A DNA stretch of 64,000 nt from Arctopsyche grandis (lineage: Eukaryota > Arthropoda > Insecta > Trichoptera > Hydropsychidae): contig NC_135359.1 in assembly GCF_051622035.1 (NCBI RefSeq), forward strand, positions 32,269,501-32,333,500, given 5' to 3'. The notes beneath the pieces were generated by a model. That model had not been told where the DNA came from, did no database searches, and saw only the letters and a program-made list of their open reading frames with translations. Made by a program: the position numbers and the translations under genes. Position 1 is the stretch's first letter; the number at the start of each line of letters is the position of its first letter. Shown here in pieces: positions 1 to 9,690 of the stretch.

Positions 1-49
1 CTAAATTTCTAATACAACATAGGTAGTAGGTATGTTTTCGGATAATTTC

Positions 50-235
50 AGACATGGCGATCTCGCACATGACAATCGTTGCAACGAAAATCGCAACTAC
101 GGAATATCTGGCACTCGAATTCTCGTTAGAATGGCTAACTTCCGATGGGTGGGATTCTTGAGTGCCAGATATTCCGTGTTCGAGATTTTCAAGACGTTTG
201 TGAGATCGCCATATGCAAAACTGTCACTGAACCGT
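50..235. repeat. Palindromic MITE-like element, copy 1
   Basis: This is an imperfect inverted repeat. The arm around 53-116 contains GGCGATCTCGCACA and GGAATATCTGGCACTC, and the complementary arm around 155-216 contains GAGTGCCAGATATTCC and TGAGATCGCC. A diverged relative lies at about 46519-46735, sharing the TTGGCACTC and CTCGTTA core, and a terminal fragment lies near 52587. It has no coding capacity. The outer ends are approximate and no target duplication was identified. Confidence 0.6.
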
Positions 236-479
236 TTTCATCATGTAAATTTTAACACTTTCAGTACTATTATTAAAAAGTTGAAAGTGTATGAAAATTG
301 GATTTAGTTTTATTTAATAGGAAATAAATAACAGTTAGTAATTTTTTTGATATAATTTATTTTCGAGGCATTTAACGATGTTAGTATACATTATAATATA
401 TTTTATTTATTTTTATTCCACCGCAACATGTATTACCATCAACAAAATCAATCTATGAGAGATTTCTTTGAAGTAATAA
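236..479. other. AT-rich spacer, no gene seen
   Basis: This stretch is strongly AT-rich with many stops in every frame. No domain, splice structure or repeat edge could be recognised in it. Confidence 0.5.
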
Positions 480-489
480 ATAATAAACG

Positions 490-600
490 TATAATTTTTT
501 TTTATTTTATTTATTTATTTTATTTTATTTCATACCAGGAAGGCATTACAGGTAAACCCCAATGCGCCTTCCTGGCCAAATTACAAACAATACAGCATTT
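490..600 (-). mobile_element. LINE 3' end, minus strand (stem-loop plus AT tail)
   Basis: Read on the minus strand, a perfect 10-bp stem (CCAGGAAGGC at 535-544 pairs with GCCTTCCTGG at 566-575) is followed by a tail made of AAAT and AAAAT units (about 490-530). A GC-rich hairpin followed by a short A/T tandem tail is the usual 3' end of CR1/L2-type LINEs. The same layout occurs in this window at 27395-27470 and near 38448-38497. No coding part is attached. Confidence 0.55.
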
Positions 601-1229
601 TTTATTATATAAGTCGCTAAATTACGAGACACTGACTTAAACTCGACAATTAACGAGACATCTATGAATTGTACATACATTTTTATTGTAATATTTACAT
701 TAATCATACTCAAATAGTGGTGACATAGTGGGTCAATAATAATTTAAAGTTATTTTTATTCTACATACATACAAATAAGTAAACAACACATACATATGCA
801 CATTAATCTTTTTCTTTGGAATAACGACTCATGTTGTCATTTACATAATACGAACATTAAATTTATATTTACACATAAAATACGTTTTATTTTTAAAAAC
901 ATTAAATTTATATTTTTAAATGATGCCATTACAGTTTGCCCCTAAACGACACCTTAAGTAACAAACTTGTACATATATAAATTCAATATTTGATCCGTTA
1001 TATTTGAAAGTGGCAGAAGTCAAATTTTCAGTTCCAAAATCACTATTTCTGTTTGACTTAATTCAAAAATCCAGAATAAACGTATCACAGGCTACCAATA
1101 TTTTTAAATATTGATAAAAACAAAAAAATATATTTAATCTTTTGCGAGATATTTCTCGAAGTGAAGAAAATTCGACTTATGCCACTTTCAATTATAACGG
1201 CTCAAATTAGAAATTTGAAATCATATTCA
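601..1229. other. AT-rich spacer, no gene seen
   Basis: AT-rich sequence with a few short imperfect repeats such as ATTAAATTTATATTT. No coding or RNA gene signal was recognised. Confidence 0.5.
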
Positions 1230-1239
1230 AATAGTGGTG

Positions 1240-1430
1240 ACAAATAATAAATAGCCCGAAGTGTTTCCGACGCAATGAACATGGGCACAATGCAAATAAT
1301 TGCGCAAAACGGATCATAATTACACAGAACGAGGATCCAAAGGCCATGTTCGAATTTAAATTTGACACATGTCAATATTGCCAATCGTCAATACACCGAC
1401 ACGACAACTTCTTTCACCGACGGTAAACAC
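1240..1430 (+). pseudogene. Gag zinc-knuckle remnant
   Basis: In the plus frame the sequence reads PKCFRRNEHGHNANNCAKR followed by FDTCQYCQSSIHRHDNFFHR and a stop. The first motif is a CCHC knuckle (C-x2-C-x4-H-x4-C) whose second cysteine is now arginine (CGC in place of TGC). Knuckles of this kind bind nucleic acid in retrotransposon Gag or LINE ORF1 proteins. The fragment is isolated and inactive, and its family is unknown. Confidence 0.45.
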
Positions 1431-1965
1431 TGAAGATTGGTATCCCCACTCACTGATTTCCGATGACGGCAGTCGGGTCTTAGTACGAAATGGTTGTTTT
1501 GTAAATATCCATTCTCGCCATGGCCGACCAGCCCAACACGTGTAAAACTAAAATCGAATAAATTATTGTACGGACCACGATGACTTTCATTGCTGATACC
1601 TCATCATCACTACACCTTCCTGAACGTCACGGAGCATAACCAGACAGGAGAATAAAGGCTTGGAGAATTTGTAAAGAAGAACGCCATCACATGCCGCAAC
1701 TGAGCTAACCTCAACAATTCGGGAATTCCCCGATTTCAACATTTGGTCCTTCGAACCGGATACCAAAGAGCATGATAAAACATTGGTATCTTCCTTCAAA
1801 TATCCCATTGATCAATTTAATACTAATGCAAGATTGCTTCTGTTTTCAGCAAGTTTTGAGTCAAATTAAGGAATTGCGGAGTCAATCGACCAGCTCTCGA
1901 CTGGCAGGCATGCTTCAGGAGTTGATAACTACGTACACGTTAAGCACACAGATGGGCGCAAACCA
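1431..1965. other. Unassigned region
   Basis: Only short open stretches are present, including 73 codons on the minus strand at 1587-1808 and 76 codons on the plus strand at 1772-2002. Neither has a recognisable motif. Base composition is closer to decayed coding DNA than the AT-rich flanks, so old transposon sequence is likely, but I cannot name it. Confidence 0.35.
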
Positions 1966-2140
1966 CATCCGATTGCATCGTCAATTACTGATACTTTTTT
2001 GAAGCAATAACCGCGTGGGTAATTTCATCCGATTGCATCCTCAATTACTGATACTTTTTTGAAGCAATAACCGCGTGGGTAATTTCATCCGATTGCATCC
2101 TCAATTACTGATACTTTTTTGAAGCAATAATCGCGTTGGT
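1966..2140. repeat. Tandem repeat, 60-bp unit, about 3 copies
   Basis: The unit begins CATCCGATTGCATCCTCAAT and ends CCGCGTGGGTAATTT, with a period of exactly 60 bp. Copies 1 and 2 differ at one visible base. Copy 3 diverges at its end (TCGCGTTGG). No function is evident. Confidence 0.9.
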
Positions 2141-2205
2141 AGTTGGCAGTAGGTAGATAGCAAGGGTACGTTGTTGCAATTATTACAAAGTTGCAGCAAT
2201 ATTTG

Positions 2206-2333
2206 TACTTTGTGATTAAAATTAGTACAAAGATTTAGTGGGAAGACCCACAATTTGTTTCGCTAATTGCTTTATGCAATACGGCTACTTTGTGACTAAA
2301 ATTAGCACAAAGATTTAGTGGGAAGACCCACAA
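2206..2333. repeat. Direct duplication, 48 bp, period 80
   Basis: Copies at 2206-2253 and 2286-2333 share TACTTTGTG, ATTAGYACAAAG and GTGGGAAGACCCACAA. A related GTGGAAAACCCACCA string lies just upstream of another BEL gag remnant near 32310. This suggests the duplication belongs to the LTR or leader of that BEL family. The GTGGGaagACCCAC core is itself a small hairpin. Confidence 0.6.
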
Positions 2334-2457
2334 CTTAATTATTACAAACATTGCTCTTATTATAATATCTCTATTCGTAGCTCAGTCAGCAAATGACATT
2401 AGCGCACAGTCCTATTTCATATAGTTAAATATTCGCAAATTTACTAGAATTCACCAC

Positions 2458-2709
2458 ATGTTAGAGAAAGGGGAAGAAGAAATTAAGGTGAACGACGGAG
2501 GAGAGAAATCAAACTCCAACCCTCATAGGACAAGGAGCAAAACTAGGGACGACCCAAAATCGAAGTCCATTAATCAAAGCATAGTTTCGCCACAGATGGC
2601 CAAGATGGAAACGAAATACAAGGCCGTATTTTGGATCCATGGTAGTATGCTTCGTGATCAGAAAACTACCTTTCCAGTTGGTAAAATAGTGAGAGACATC
2701 TCTGGCTGA
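2458..2709 (+). pseudogene. BEL/Pao leader ORF fused to deleted gag start
   Basis: This 83-codon frame begins with a basic segment containing NPHRTRSKTRD, comparable with the RTRS-type segment of the leader ORF at 15208-15453. It then runs into MAKMETKYK, the counterpart of the gag start MASIEARYAG at 15472. Relative to that copy, most of the N-terminal half of gag is missing, and sequence resumes at the region around 2700 that matches the gag segment before MPPYEKLETF. It is a dead internal-deletion copy. Confidence 0.6.
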
Positions 2710-2716
2710 CAGAGAT

Positions 2717-3694
2717 ATGCCACCTTATACAAATTTAGAAACGTTCTTACAAAACAGATGCAACGTGTTGCAATCTACTACGCCGTCAGATGTAGTTAAA
2801 GAAACCTCATCTAATCGTCAAAGGGTTATGCGAACTTATTTCACTAACCAGAAACCGTCGCGCGGTTTAAAGTCGTGTGTGTATTGCAAAGATAATCAAT
2901 TAATATACAAATGTGATAGTTTTAAGGCCGAAACGCAAACTGAAAGAAACGAATTCGCGAGGAATAATAATTTATGTTTCAACTGGTTGAGTCCGAACCA
3001 TAGAACATCGACATGTAAAGCAAATATTAATTGTGCAATATGTAAGCGGAAACGTAATACGTTGTTGCACAAAGAACTCATGCCTATTCCCAATGATACA
3101 AAAAGAAAGACCGTAAGTGCGCATTCCACTAATTTATCTCAGAAGGAAATCGTTTTGCCAACGGCGCAGGTTGACATTGAAGCATCTAACGAGTCGTTAA
3201 TTAAATGTCGTACGTTATTAAACTCGGGCTCGCAAGTCAATTATGTCACTAGATCTTTTGCCAAACGAAATAGTTTCAAACTCGAAAGCATTCAACAAAA
3301 GATAATAGGCATAGCAAATCAAGAAAGTTGTGCTCGGCAAATAACTGAGATTACCATACGTTCAGCAACAACCAACTACTCCGCAAATATATTGTGTTTA
3401 GTTTTACCCGAAATAACCGGAGCAATTCCAACTGTTATGTTAAACCAGCAGTTAATATCGATTCCAACGGGAATACAATTATCAGATCCACTTTGGAATA
3501 AACCCGCAGCTATTGATTTATTGCTCGGCGCGGAAGTCTGTGTCCATCCAATGAAAGCAGGAACCATCAAACTAGGTTCAGGTATGCCAAGCCTCAGCAG
3601 CCGCAACAGAAGTGTTCAGACCAATTGTCTGATGGTCGGTTTTCGTGGCCTTACGATCCACGAAACTTACGTTTGCCTGAGCTGGCCGCCCTGA
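2717..3694 (+). pseudogene. BEL/Pao gag C-terminus and protease remnant
   Basis: A 325-codon frame covers the C-terminal part of gag and the protease of a BEL/Pao retrotransposon. LETFLQNRCNVLQST matches the gag at 15472-16593 almost word for word. The zinc knuckle array follows, but its second knuckle has CFNW in place of CFNC. The aspartic protease motif reads LLNSGSQVNYVT in place of the expected DSGS, so the catalytic Asp is Asn. A LLLGAEV motif typical of Pao proteases is present near 3520. The last 25 or so codons run into unrelated sequence. Gag packages the element RNA and the protease cleaves the polyprotein; this copy could not do the latter. Confidence 0.85.
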
Positions 3695-4260
3695 GAGCAG
3701 CTAGCCCCCACTCCCGCTCCAACTGCCGCCGCGTAAACGGTGTTTTTTCGCGGCTCGCGTCCTCGCCACCGAATCACCAACTCGAGATTGGTGATGTTTT
3801 GACGATACTTGGAGACCAGCTCCAGTATCCATCCGGTGTGCACTAAGGAAGCCTGGTCTATCTTCGTCCCGAAGGCAGACAACTCAGCCACGCGTGGGTA
3901 GTACATAACCTCAAGCACGCGTGGTTCTTTGTTTACTCTCCCCCCCTGCTTGCTCTCTGTACATGTTAATATAATACAGTTGCGATACAGACTTACAACC
4001 TGTTTCATTGTTTATAATCTCCTTCCATTTCCATCTCCCAACATCGCGCCTACACACGCACACGGTACGAGAGAGAGGGAGACAGAGAGCAGAGCAGCCA
4101 GAAGCAGAGACCAGACCAAGGACGACGAAGGAAGACACTGGACGGACTTGTGTTCCTTACGACCCATTCCCCCTTCACATAATGTAATGCTTGATAAATT
4201 GCTATGCGCGCACACAATCAAAGTAGACACGTGAAATCAGTCAAGTAATATGTTTTTACA
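3615..4260. other. GC-rich LTR-like segment, unassigned
   Basis: This segment differs sharply in composition from its AT-rich flanks. It contains hairpins (TTTCGTGG at 3641-3648 pairs with CCACGAAA at 3658-3665; TCACCAA pairs with TTGGTGA near 3772-3793), two copies of CACGCGTGG about 30 bp apart, and a purine-rich GAGAGAGAGGGAGACAGAGAG stretch. It could be an LTR or leader of an unidentified retroelement. No matching second copy is present in the window, so the call stays open. Confidence 0.35.
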
Positions 4261-4316
4261 ATTTTGTATTTTTATATTTTTTTATTTGTTTTATCCATAT
4301 GTCTTTTAATTAATAT

Positions 4317-4771
4317 TGTAACGCGACGTTCTCCCAAGTGTCCCTTAAGTTGGTAGCGGTGGTAACCTTTAGGTTGGCACCAACTACTTTACCGCGCGAA
4401 ACACACTACCCGTCTCAAGAAGGATCGAGACGTGCTCTCTTCTTCGCCAGCTTCCAACCGGGAAGGACCTCCCTCCAGCACCTCCGCCGAGCGCTTCAGA
4501 GACGCCCAGAGGTCGCCATCTTGTGTCCACACGAGGCAGTACGGAGTTTGTCTCCTGCCTCCCCCTCCCGCTGCTGTGACGAAACCACAGGGCCAGCTTC
4601 TGGAGAAGCTGTTATCAACGCACACGACTTGCAGTCAGGAACCTCCCAGACTATATACATTAATACAACTATCCCAAGGTTAGTCCACGTTTCCACCTAA
4701 CTTGACTCTTTGGAAGAATAACGATATATCACGCCCTCTGCATAAAGACGCGCGTAATACCGTTCATTACA
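4317..4771 (+). repeat. 5' LTR
   Basis: The 455-bp direct repeat has TG...CA ends and a short stem near its start (AGTTGGT pairs with ACCAACT, about 4349-4385). It differs from the 3' LTR at about position 4425 (CAAG against CGAG), near 4696 (CCTAAC against CATAAC) and near 4760 (AATAC against AATAT). Confidence 0.95.
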
Positions 4772-4773
4772 TT

Positions 4774-4792
4774 TGGCGCCCAACGAGTGGGC
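4774..4792 (+). promoter_or_regulatory. Primer binding site (TGGCGCCC type)
   Basis: TGGCGCCCAACGAGTGGGC begins two bases after the 5' LTR. The TGGCGCCC octamer is the complement of a tRNA 3' end ending GGGCGCCA, as in lysine tRNA-primed elements. Reverse transcription would start here. The same site with one extra A (TGGCGCCCAAACG) lies at 34127 in the related broken copy. Confidence 0.8.
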
Positions 4793-4835
4793 CTGACCAG
4801 CAAGTCACTTTTGCGTTCACGAAGTCAACACGAAG

Positions 4836-6542
4836 ATGCACGGTCTACGCTCCGCGGGGAACGTAGACCCAGACGCGTCTTCTTCACAATCGACTTCCCC
4901 ACCGGAAGGACAGTCGGCTTCCCCACCGGAAGGTCAGTCGACTCCCCCATCACCAGTTCCAGTAGACGGCGCAATGCTGTTGCAAATGATGAAGCTGATG
5001 ATGGAGCAGCTTATAGCTTCCCGAACCGCATCTGTTCCTTCCCCCGTCATTTCACCTGTCCCGGTCGCGGCGGGAAATTTTGCGAATTGCAAATCTCGGT
5101 TTGCCGGCGACTCGTCGGAATCAGTCGAGGCGTTCATTGATGCCATCGAGACGTTCAAAAACTGTTGCCGAATCCCCGACGAGGACGCGCTTCTAGGTTT
5201 ACCCATGATGCTCGATCGAGACGCGGCGACTTGGTGGGTGGGAATGAAACCTTCCACCCCCACCTGGTCCATGGCGCTAGAGGCGCTACGAAGCAGCTAC
5301 GGCGAACGTCGACCGGCTTACCGACTGTTTCTCGAAGTTAGCGCGACTAGGCAACAGGAAGGAGAATCAACGGACCTTTTCGTAAATCGAAAACGCGCGT
5401 TGTTCGCGAAAATGCCGTACAGCATTCCCGAAACGATGCAACTCGACATTGTATACGGCCTATTATCTCCCTTTCTACGAACCCGTTTGAGCCGAGAGCG
5501 GGTAGACAATTTCCAAGAATTGATTCTCCGCGCCCGCCACATCGCCGATATGGACGCCGAGACCCCAACGGGGCTACCTGAACCCAGAACAAAAGCGACC
5601 CACGACATTCCACACCGTTCGAGACCCACATCGGACACATGGGAAAGGCTCGCGGCCGGAAGTGACCGAACATTCACGAAAACGGACCGAATGGGAGAAC
5701 AAAGGCCGCGATTTCGTCCAACATGCTCGTTCTGCCATAACCGAGGACATTCGGTTGAAGAATGTCGAAAGAAAAATGGGACACATACGAGAACACCTGT
5801 CGCGTGTTACGGTTGCGGAGCTCCAGGTGTGATGAAGAGCAATTGTCCCACGTGCAAGACAAAGACCGGGGCCGCGTTGTCAACCATCGCCCTGGCGACG
5901 TTTCCACGCCAGATACCGGTGACCCACCTATCGTCCGTTCTCCGAGCGACGAAGGCACCAGATCCCGCGAAGACCCCTATCCCGGACCCGAGAAAACGCG
6001 TGGATCAAGTCCGAAGAGCAGCGAACTGTCGCACCTGTAACCCCCCGGTGACCCACCTATCGTCCGTCCTGAAGGCCACGAAGGTACCAGCTCCCGCGAA
6101 GACTCCTATCCTCGATTGGAGGAAGCGCCCGGACCAGAGCAGACGATACGCGGACCAAGACCGAAGAGCCCACACCAGATATCGAGCCGCCGATCTGGTG
6201 CTGCTGCCGCCATACCTCAACCCCGCTGAAGAGGGGCGGAGCGCTACGTTCGTCCCCGTACGAGAGGGGCCCTTCTGGATCAGGGAGACCCTGAGCCCCA
6301 CCACCTTCCTCATGTCCGCTGTCAACACGCCTGTCGATCAGCGGATGTCACACCTGGTCGGCGTTCCAGCGCCGAGCGTGCCGAGGCGAAGAAAGGGAAG
6401 GCCGCGAAGACCATCAACATTCGTCAAGACAACTGTCAATACGCTGGCCGATGAGCGGATGCCACACCTGGCTGACGTTCCGGCACCGGTCGTGCCGAAG
6501 CGACGCAGCAGAAGACCTCGTACGAAGCCCGTTGCACAATGA
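4836..6542 (+). CDS. Gag fused to integrase C-terminal tail (568 aa)
   Basis: The intact frame opens at an ATG 62 bases after the primer site. Residues 1-60 are Ser/Pro/Gln-rich with repeated PPEGQS; the Gag core is about residues 75-260 (AFIDAIETFKNCCR, WWVGMKP, YGLLSPFLRTRLSR). The first CCHC knuckle is near residue 297 (CSFCHNRGHSVEEC); a second (CYGCGAPGVMKSNC) has Val where His is expected. A segment VTHLSSVL(R/K)ATK is duplicated at about 361 and 404. From about residue 450 the protein resembles the integrase C-terminal GPY/F module (DLVLLPPYLN, then GPFWIRETLSPTTF) and ends in a basic tail with PRRRKGRPRR. This is best explained by an internal deletion that joined gag to the end of pol in frame. 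It probably assembles particles and may bind DNA or RNA through the basic tail; that role is inferred. Confidence 0.88.
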   Translation: MHGLRSAGNVDPDASSSQSTSPPEGQSASPPEGQSTPPSPVPVDGAMLLQMMKLMMEQLIASRTASVPSPVISPVPVAAGNFANCKSRFAGDSSESVEAFIDAIETFKNCCRIPDEDALLGLPMMLDRDAATWWVGMKPSTPTWSMALEALRSSYGERRPAYRLFLEVSATRQQEGESTDLFVNRKRALFAKMPYSIPETMQLDIVYGLLSPFLRTRLSRERVDNFQELILRARHIADMDAETPTGLPEPRTKATHDIPHRSRPTSDTWERLAAGSDRTFTKTDRMGEQRPRFRPTCSFCHNRGHSVEECRKKNGTHTRTPVACYGCGAPGVMKSNCPTCKTKTGAALSTIALATFPRQIPVTHLSSVLRATKAPDPAKTPIPDPRKRVDQVRRAANCRTCNPPVTHLSSVLKATKVPAPAKTPILDWRKRPDQSRRYADQDRRAHTRYRAADLVLLPPYLNPAEEGRSATFVPVREGPFWIRETLSPTTFLMSAVNTPVDQRMSHLVGVPAPSVPRRRKGRPRRPSTFVKTTVNTLADERMPHLADVPAPVVPKRRSRRPRTKPVAQ

Positions 6543-6605
6543 TAGGCTTCGGCGCTATCCGAGTTCAGAGACCGGACGCTTGCCCTCTGAACTCGAGGGG
6601 GAGGA

Positions 6606-7060
6606 TGTAACGCGACGTTCTCCCAAGTGTCCCTTAAGTTGGTAGCGGTGGTAACCTTTAGGTTGGCACCAACTACTTTACCGCGCGAAACACACTACCC
6701 GTCTCGAGAAGGATCGAGACGTGCTCTCTTCTTCGCCAGCTTCCAACCGGGAAGGACCTCCCTCCAGCACCTCCGCCGAGCGCTTCAGAGACGCCCAGAG
6801 GTCGCCATCTTGTGTCCACACGAGGCAGTACGGAGTTTGTCTCCTGCCTCCCCCTCCCGCTGCTGTGACGAAACCACAGGGCCAGCTTCTGGAGAAGCTG
6901 TTATCAACGCACACGACTTGCAGTCAGGAACCTCCCAGACTATATACATTAATACAACTATCCCAAGGTTAGTCCACGTTTCCACATAACTTGACTCTTT
7001 GGAAGAATAACGATATATCACGCCCTCTGCATAAAGACGCGCGTAATATCGTTCATTACA
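6606..7060 (+). repeat. 3' LTR
   Basis: This 455-bp copy of the 5' LTR is preceded by a polypurine tract (about 6595-6605) and followed by ATAT, matching the left flank. It differs from the 5' LTR at three positions. Confidence 0.95.
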
Positions 7061-7176
7061 ATATATAATATTATTATAATATAATGGTAATTAATTTCCT
7101 TTTTATATATAATGTCGACTTGTTGAGTTGATCTGTAAAGTCACTATGGCAAATTTGTGAATAAATAAATAAAATT

Positions 7177-7960
7177 ACCATCATGGTTGTGTGGAGATTT
7201 CGGAAACCAAATACCAAAAAAAATGGCGTCAGAGAAGAAGACAAAATGGCGATGCGCTTCATGCCGTAACCTGCCTAACCCCCTTCCGCCGTCTCAATAC
7301 TCAAGGCCAAAGCTCAGGCCAAACAAGTCCAAACAAACATAGAAGAAACAATGTTATTTTATTTGACATAAATGATACAGGTTAACAATAACGACGACAA
7401 TAAAGAAATCGCTAATTTACTGTCAAAAGCCGAGCTATCCGACCATAATATCACCGCTTATAGAATTGGACAAAAAAAAGGAACGAAGCCACGACCTTTA
7501 AAAGTGAAATTGGATGAACAACAAACAGCAATAACACTACTCCGAAAAGGACCCAAACTTGGAATAAAAATAAAAACGACCTAACTTATGTGCAAAAACT
7601 AAACATCGACAATCTGTGGAGTGAAATGAATAATAGAAAAGACAATGGTGAAAGTACAAAAAAACCAGTACAAAAAACTAATAATCTACTACCAAAATGT
7701 CAGAAGCATAATATCCAAAATTCAATTCTTAAAAAATGCTATAGCTGCTTCCTGATATGACATCATTTTATTAAAAGAAACATGGTTAAACAACTCTATC
7801 AATGACTCTGAATTAAACTTTCATTCGTACAATCTGTATAGATACGATAGGAACATAAAGTATACATTTTTATATTTATAAGATTTGTTAAAAATTATGG
7901 TAATTTAGGTCCTATATGGTAATTTAGATCCTACAAAAAGGTAAGTTACGCGTAGGATGG
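7177..7960 (+). mobile_element. Internally deleted LINE, copy 1 (5' truncated)
   Basis: This copy lacks the first 60 or so bases of the 8787 copy but otherwise follows it closely: the end of the PHD-like ORF1 segment (7191-7385), a second ORF1 segment (7372-7584, AYRIGQKKGTKPRPLKVKL), and the first 50 or so codons of an APE endonuclease (KETWLNNSINDSE, YNLYRYDRN). It then jumps directly to 3' noncoding sequence after CATAAAGTATACATTTTT. It has a deletion of about 31 bp near 7870 relative to copy 2. No reverse transcriptase is present. Confidence 0.7.
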
Positions 7961-8240
7961 ATAAACTGCCGCGTACGACAGCACATAGAAGCGTTCCGCT
8001 GCTACAAGTGCCAGGAGTACGGACATTTGGCAGCCACCTGCAGCGGAAGCGACAGGTCCCAACTGTGTCGCCGATGAGGCAAAGTAGGCCATAGAGCGGT
8101 CAAATGCAAAGAGAGTCTGTGCTGCATTGTCTGCAAAGATCGCGGTACGGACGAACGACACATGGCAGGATCATCCAAGTGTCCTGCATACAAATCCGAA
8201 ATGGAGAGACAGAAGAAGAGGAACCTGCCGACGTAACGAC
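7930..8240 (+). pseudogene. R1-like LINE ORF1 zinc-knuckle remnant
   Basis: The frame reads GKLRVGWINCRVRQHIEAFR, then CYKCQEYGHLAATC, a second knuckle region interrupted by a stop (LCRR stop GKVGHRAVKC), then CCIVCKDRGTDERHMAGSSKC. This series of CCHC knuckles is typical of R1-clade ORF1 proteins, which coat LINE RNA. The in-frame stop and isolation show a dead fragment. Confidence 0.7.
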
Positions 8241-8786
8241 CTGACCAACTGGCACGCCGTCGAGGAACCTACAAGGAGAAAAACGAAACATAAGTAGGTG
8301 GCTGATCGGCTAAGAAAAGTTGAAGAGCTACGAGAAAGATACACAGGTGTCATCCCATTGATATGCTGCTGCTTATCTCTCACCCATACTAACTTTTGGT
8401 TTCAGGAAAAAAAAACAGGAGGACCAACAGAAAGCAAGAACGAAACAGCACCGGAAAAAAAAGAAGAGATCCGCACGAAAAGGAGGAGCCAACATGGACG
8501 AAAACAGCCCCTGCGGAAGAAATCACCAACGAGTGGCGTACCCAAGAGGGTGAGGTGAGTTGCGGGAGTTTTTTAGTCAATAAAAATCTTATCGAAGATT
8601 TTCTCTTCCAACGTATGAAGAAAAAAAAAGACTACCTGCTGAGGATCGTGCAATTATTTCAGCGACCGGAATCTAGAGTACACCACGACTCTGCGAACAT
8701 AGTCGCGTTCGGGTGTGACGCTGTAATTGTAACAATAACATAACAGTCTAATAATAATTTCGAAATAAACTTCGTATTAATTAATA
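8241..8786. other. Unassigned region between LINE pieces
   Basis: Overlapping short frames rich in Lys, Glu and Arg are present on the plus strand (8298-8743) with no recognisable domain. Probably it is further R1-like ORF1 sequence or spacer. Confidence 0.35.
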
Positions 8787-9690
8787 ATGAATTGCAATAA
8801 ATGTAAAGGTGCTGTGACAGATTATGTGCTGTGTGGGCAATGTGAAGGACATTACCATCATGATTGTGTGGAGATTTCGGAAACCAACTACCAAAAAAAA
8901 TGGCGTCAGAGAAGAAGACAAAATGGCGATGCGCTTCATGCCGTAACCTGCCTAACCCCCTTCCACCGTCTCAATCCTCAAGGCCAAAGCTCAGGCCAAA
9001 CAAGGCCAAACAAACATAGAAGAAACAATGTTATTTTATTTGACATAAATGATACAGGTTAACAATAACGACGACAATAAAGAAATCGCTAATTTACTGT
9101 CAAAAGCCGAGCTATCCGACCATAAATTCACCGCTTATAGAATTGGACAAAAAAAAAGGAACGAAGCCACGACCTTTAAAAGTGAAATTGGATGAACAAC
9201 AAACAGCAATAACACTACTCCGAAAAGGACCCAAACTTGGAATAAAAATAAAAACGACCTAACTTATGTGCAAAAACTAAACATCGACAATCTGTGGAGT
9301 GAAATGAATAATAGAAAAGACAATGGTGAAAGTACAAAAAAACCAGTACAAAAAACTAATAATCTACTACCAAAATGTCAGAAGCATAATATCCAAAATT
9401 CAATTCTTAAAAAATGTTATAGCTGCTTCCTGATATGACATCATTTTATTAAAAGAAACATGGTTAAACAACTCTATCAATGACTCTGAATTAAACTTTC
9501 ATTCATACAATCTGTATAGATACGATAGGAACATAAAGTATACATTTTTAATTTAGACTGTCATTTATGTTTTTTGGGACTATATTTATAAGATTTGTTA
9601 AAAATTATGGTAATTTAGGTCTGTTTTGTTTACATGTTTTTATTAAATAATTGTATGTGACTGTGTTTTTACCTAAATAAATAAATACAG
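8787..9690 (+). mobile_element. Internally deleted LINE, copy 2
   Basis: ORF1 starts at 8787 with a PHD-like zinc finger (CNKCKGAVTDYVLCGQCEGH, then YHHDCV), known from ORF1 of CR1-group LINEs. An ORF1 segment in another frame follows (about 9060-9260), then the start of the endonuclease with a frameshift, then a direct jump to 3' noncoding sequence and a tail CCTAAATAAATAAATA (about 9672-9687). The endonuclease body and all of the reverse transcriptase are missing. It shares the deletion junction (CATAAAGTATACATTTTT) with the copy at 7177. Confidence 0.72.

Larger units (their letters stand above)
4317..7060 (+). mobile_element. Young non-autonomous Gypsy-like LTR retrotransposon
   Basis: This is a complete element: 455-bp LTRs (4317-4771 and 6606-7060), a primer site, one long ORF, and a polypurine run (GAGGGGGAGGA) immediately before the 3' LTR. 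Both LTRs start TGTAACGCG and end CATTACA. The flanks are ATAT on both sides (4313-4316 and 7061-7064), a probable 4-bp target duplication. Only three differences are visible between the LTRs, so the insertion is young. The internal region is just 1,834 bp and lacks protease, reverse transcriptase, RNase H and the integrase core. It would therefore need enzymes from an autonomous relative; a broken relative that includes an RT-RNase H piece lies at 33.7-36.3 kb. Confidence 0.93.
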
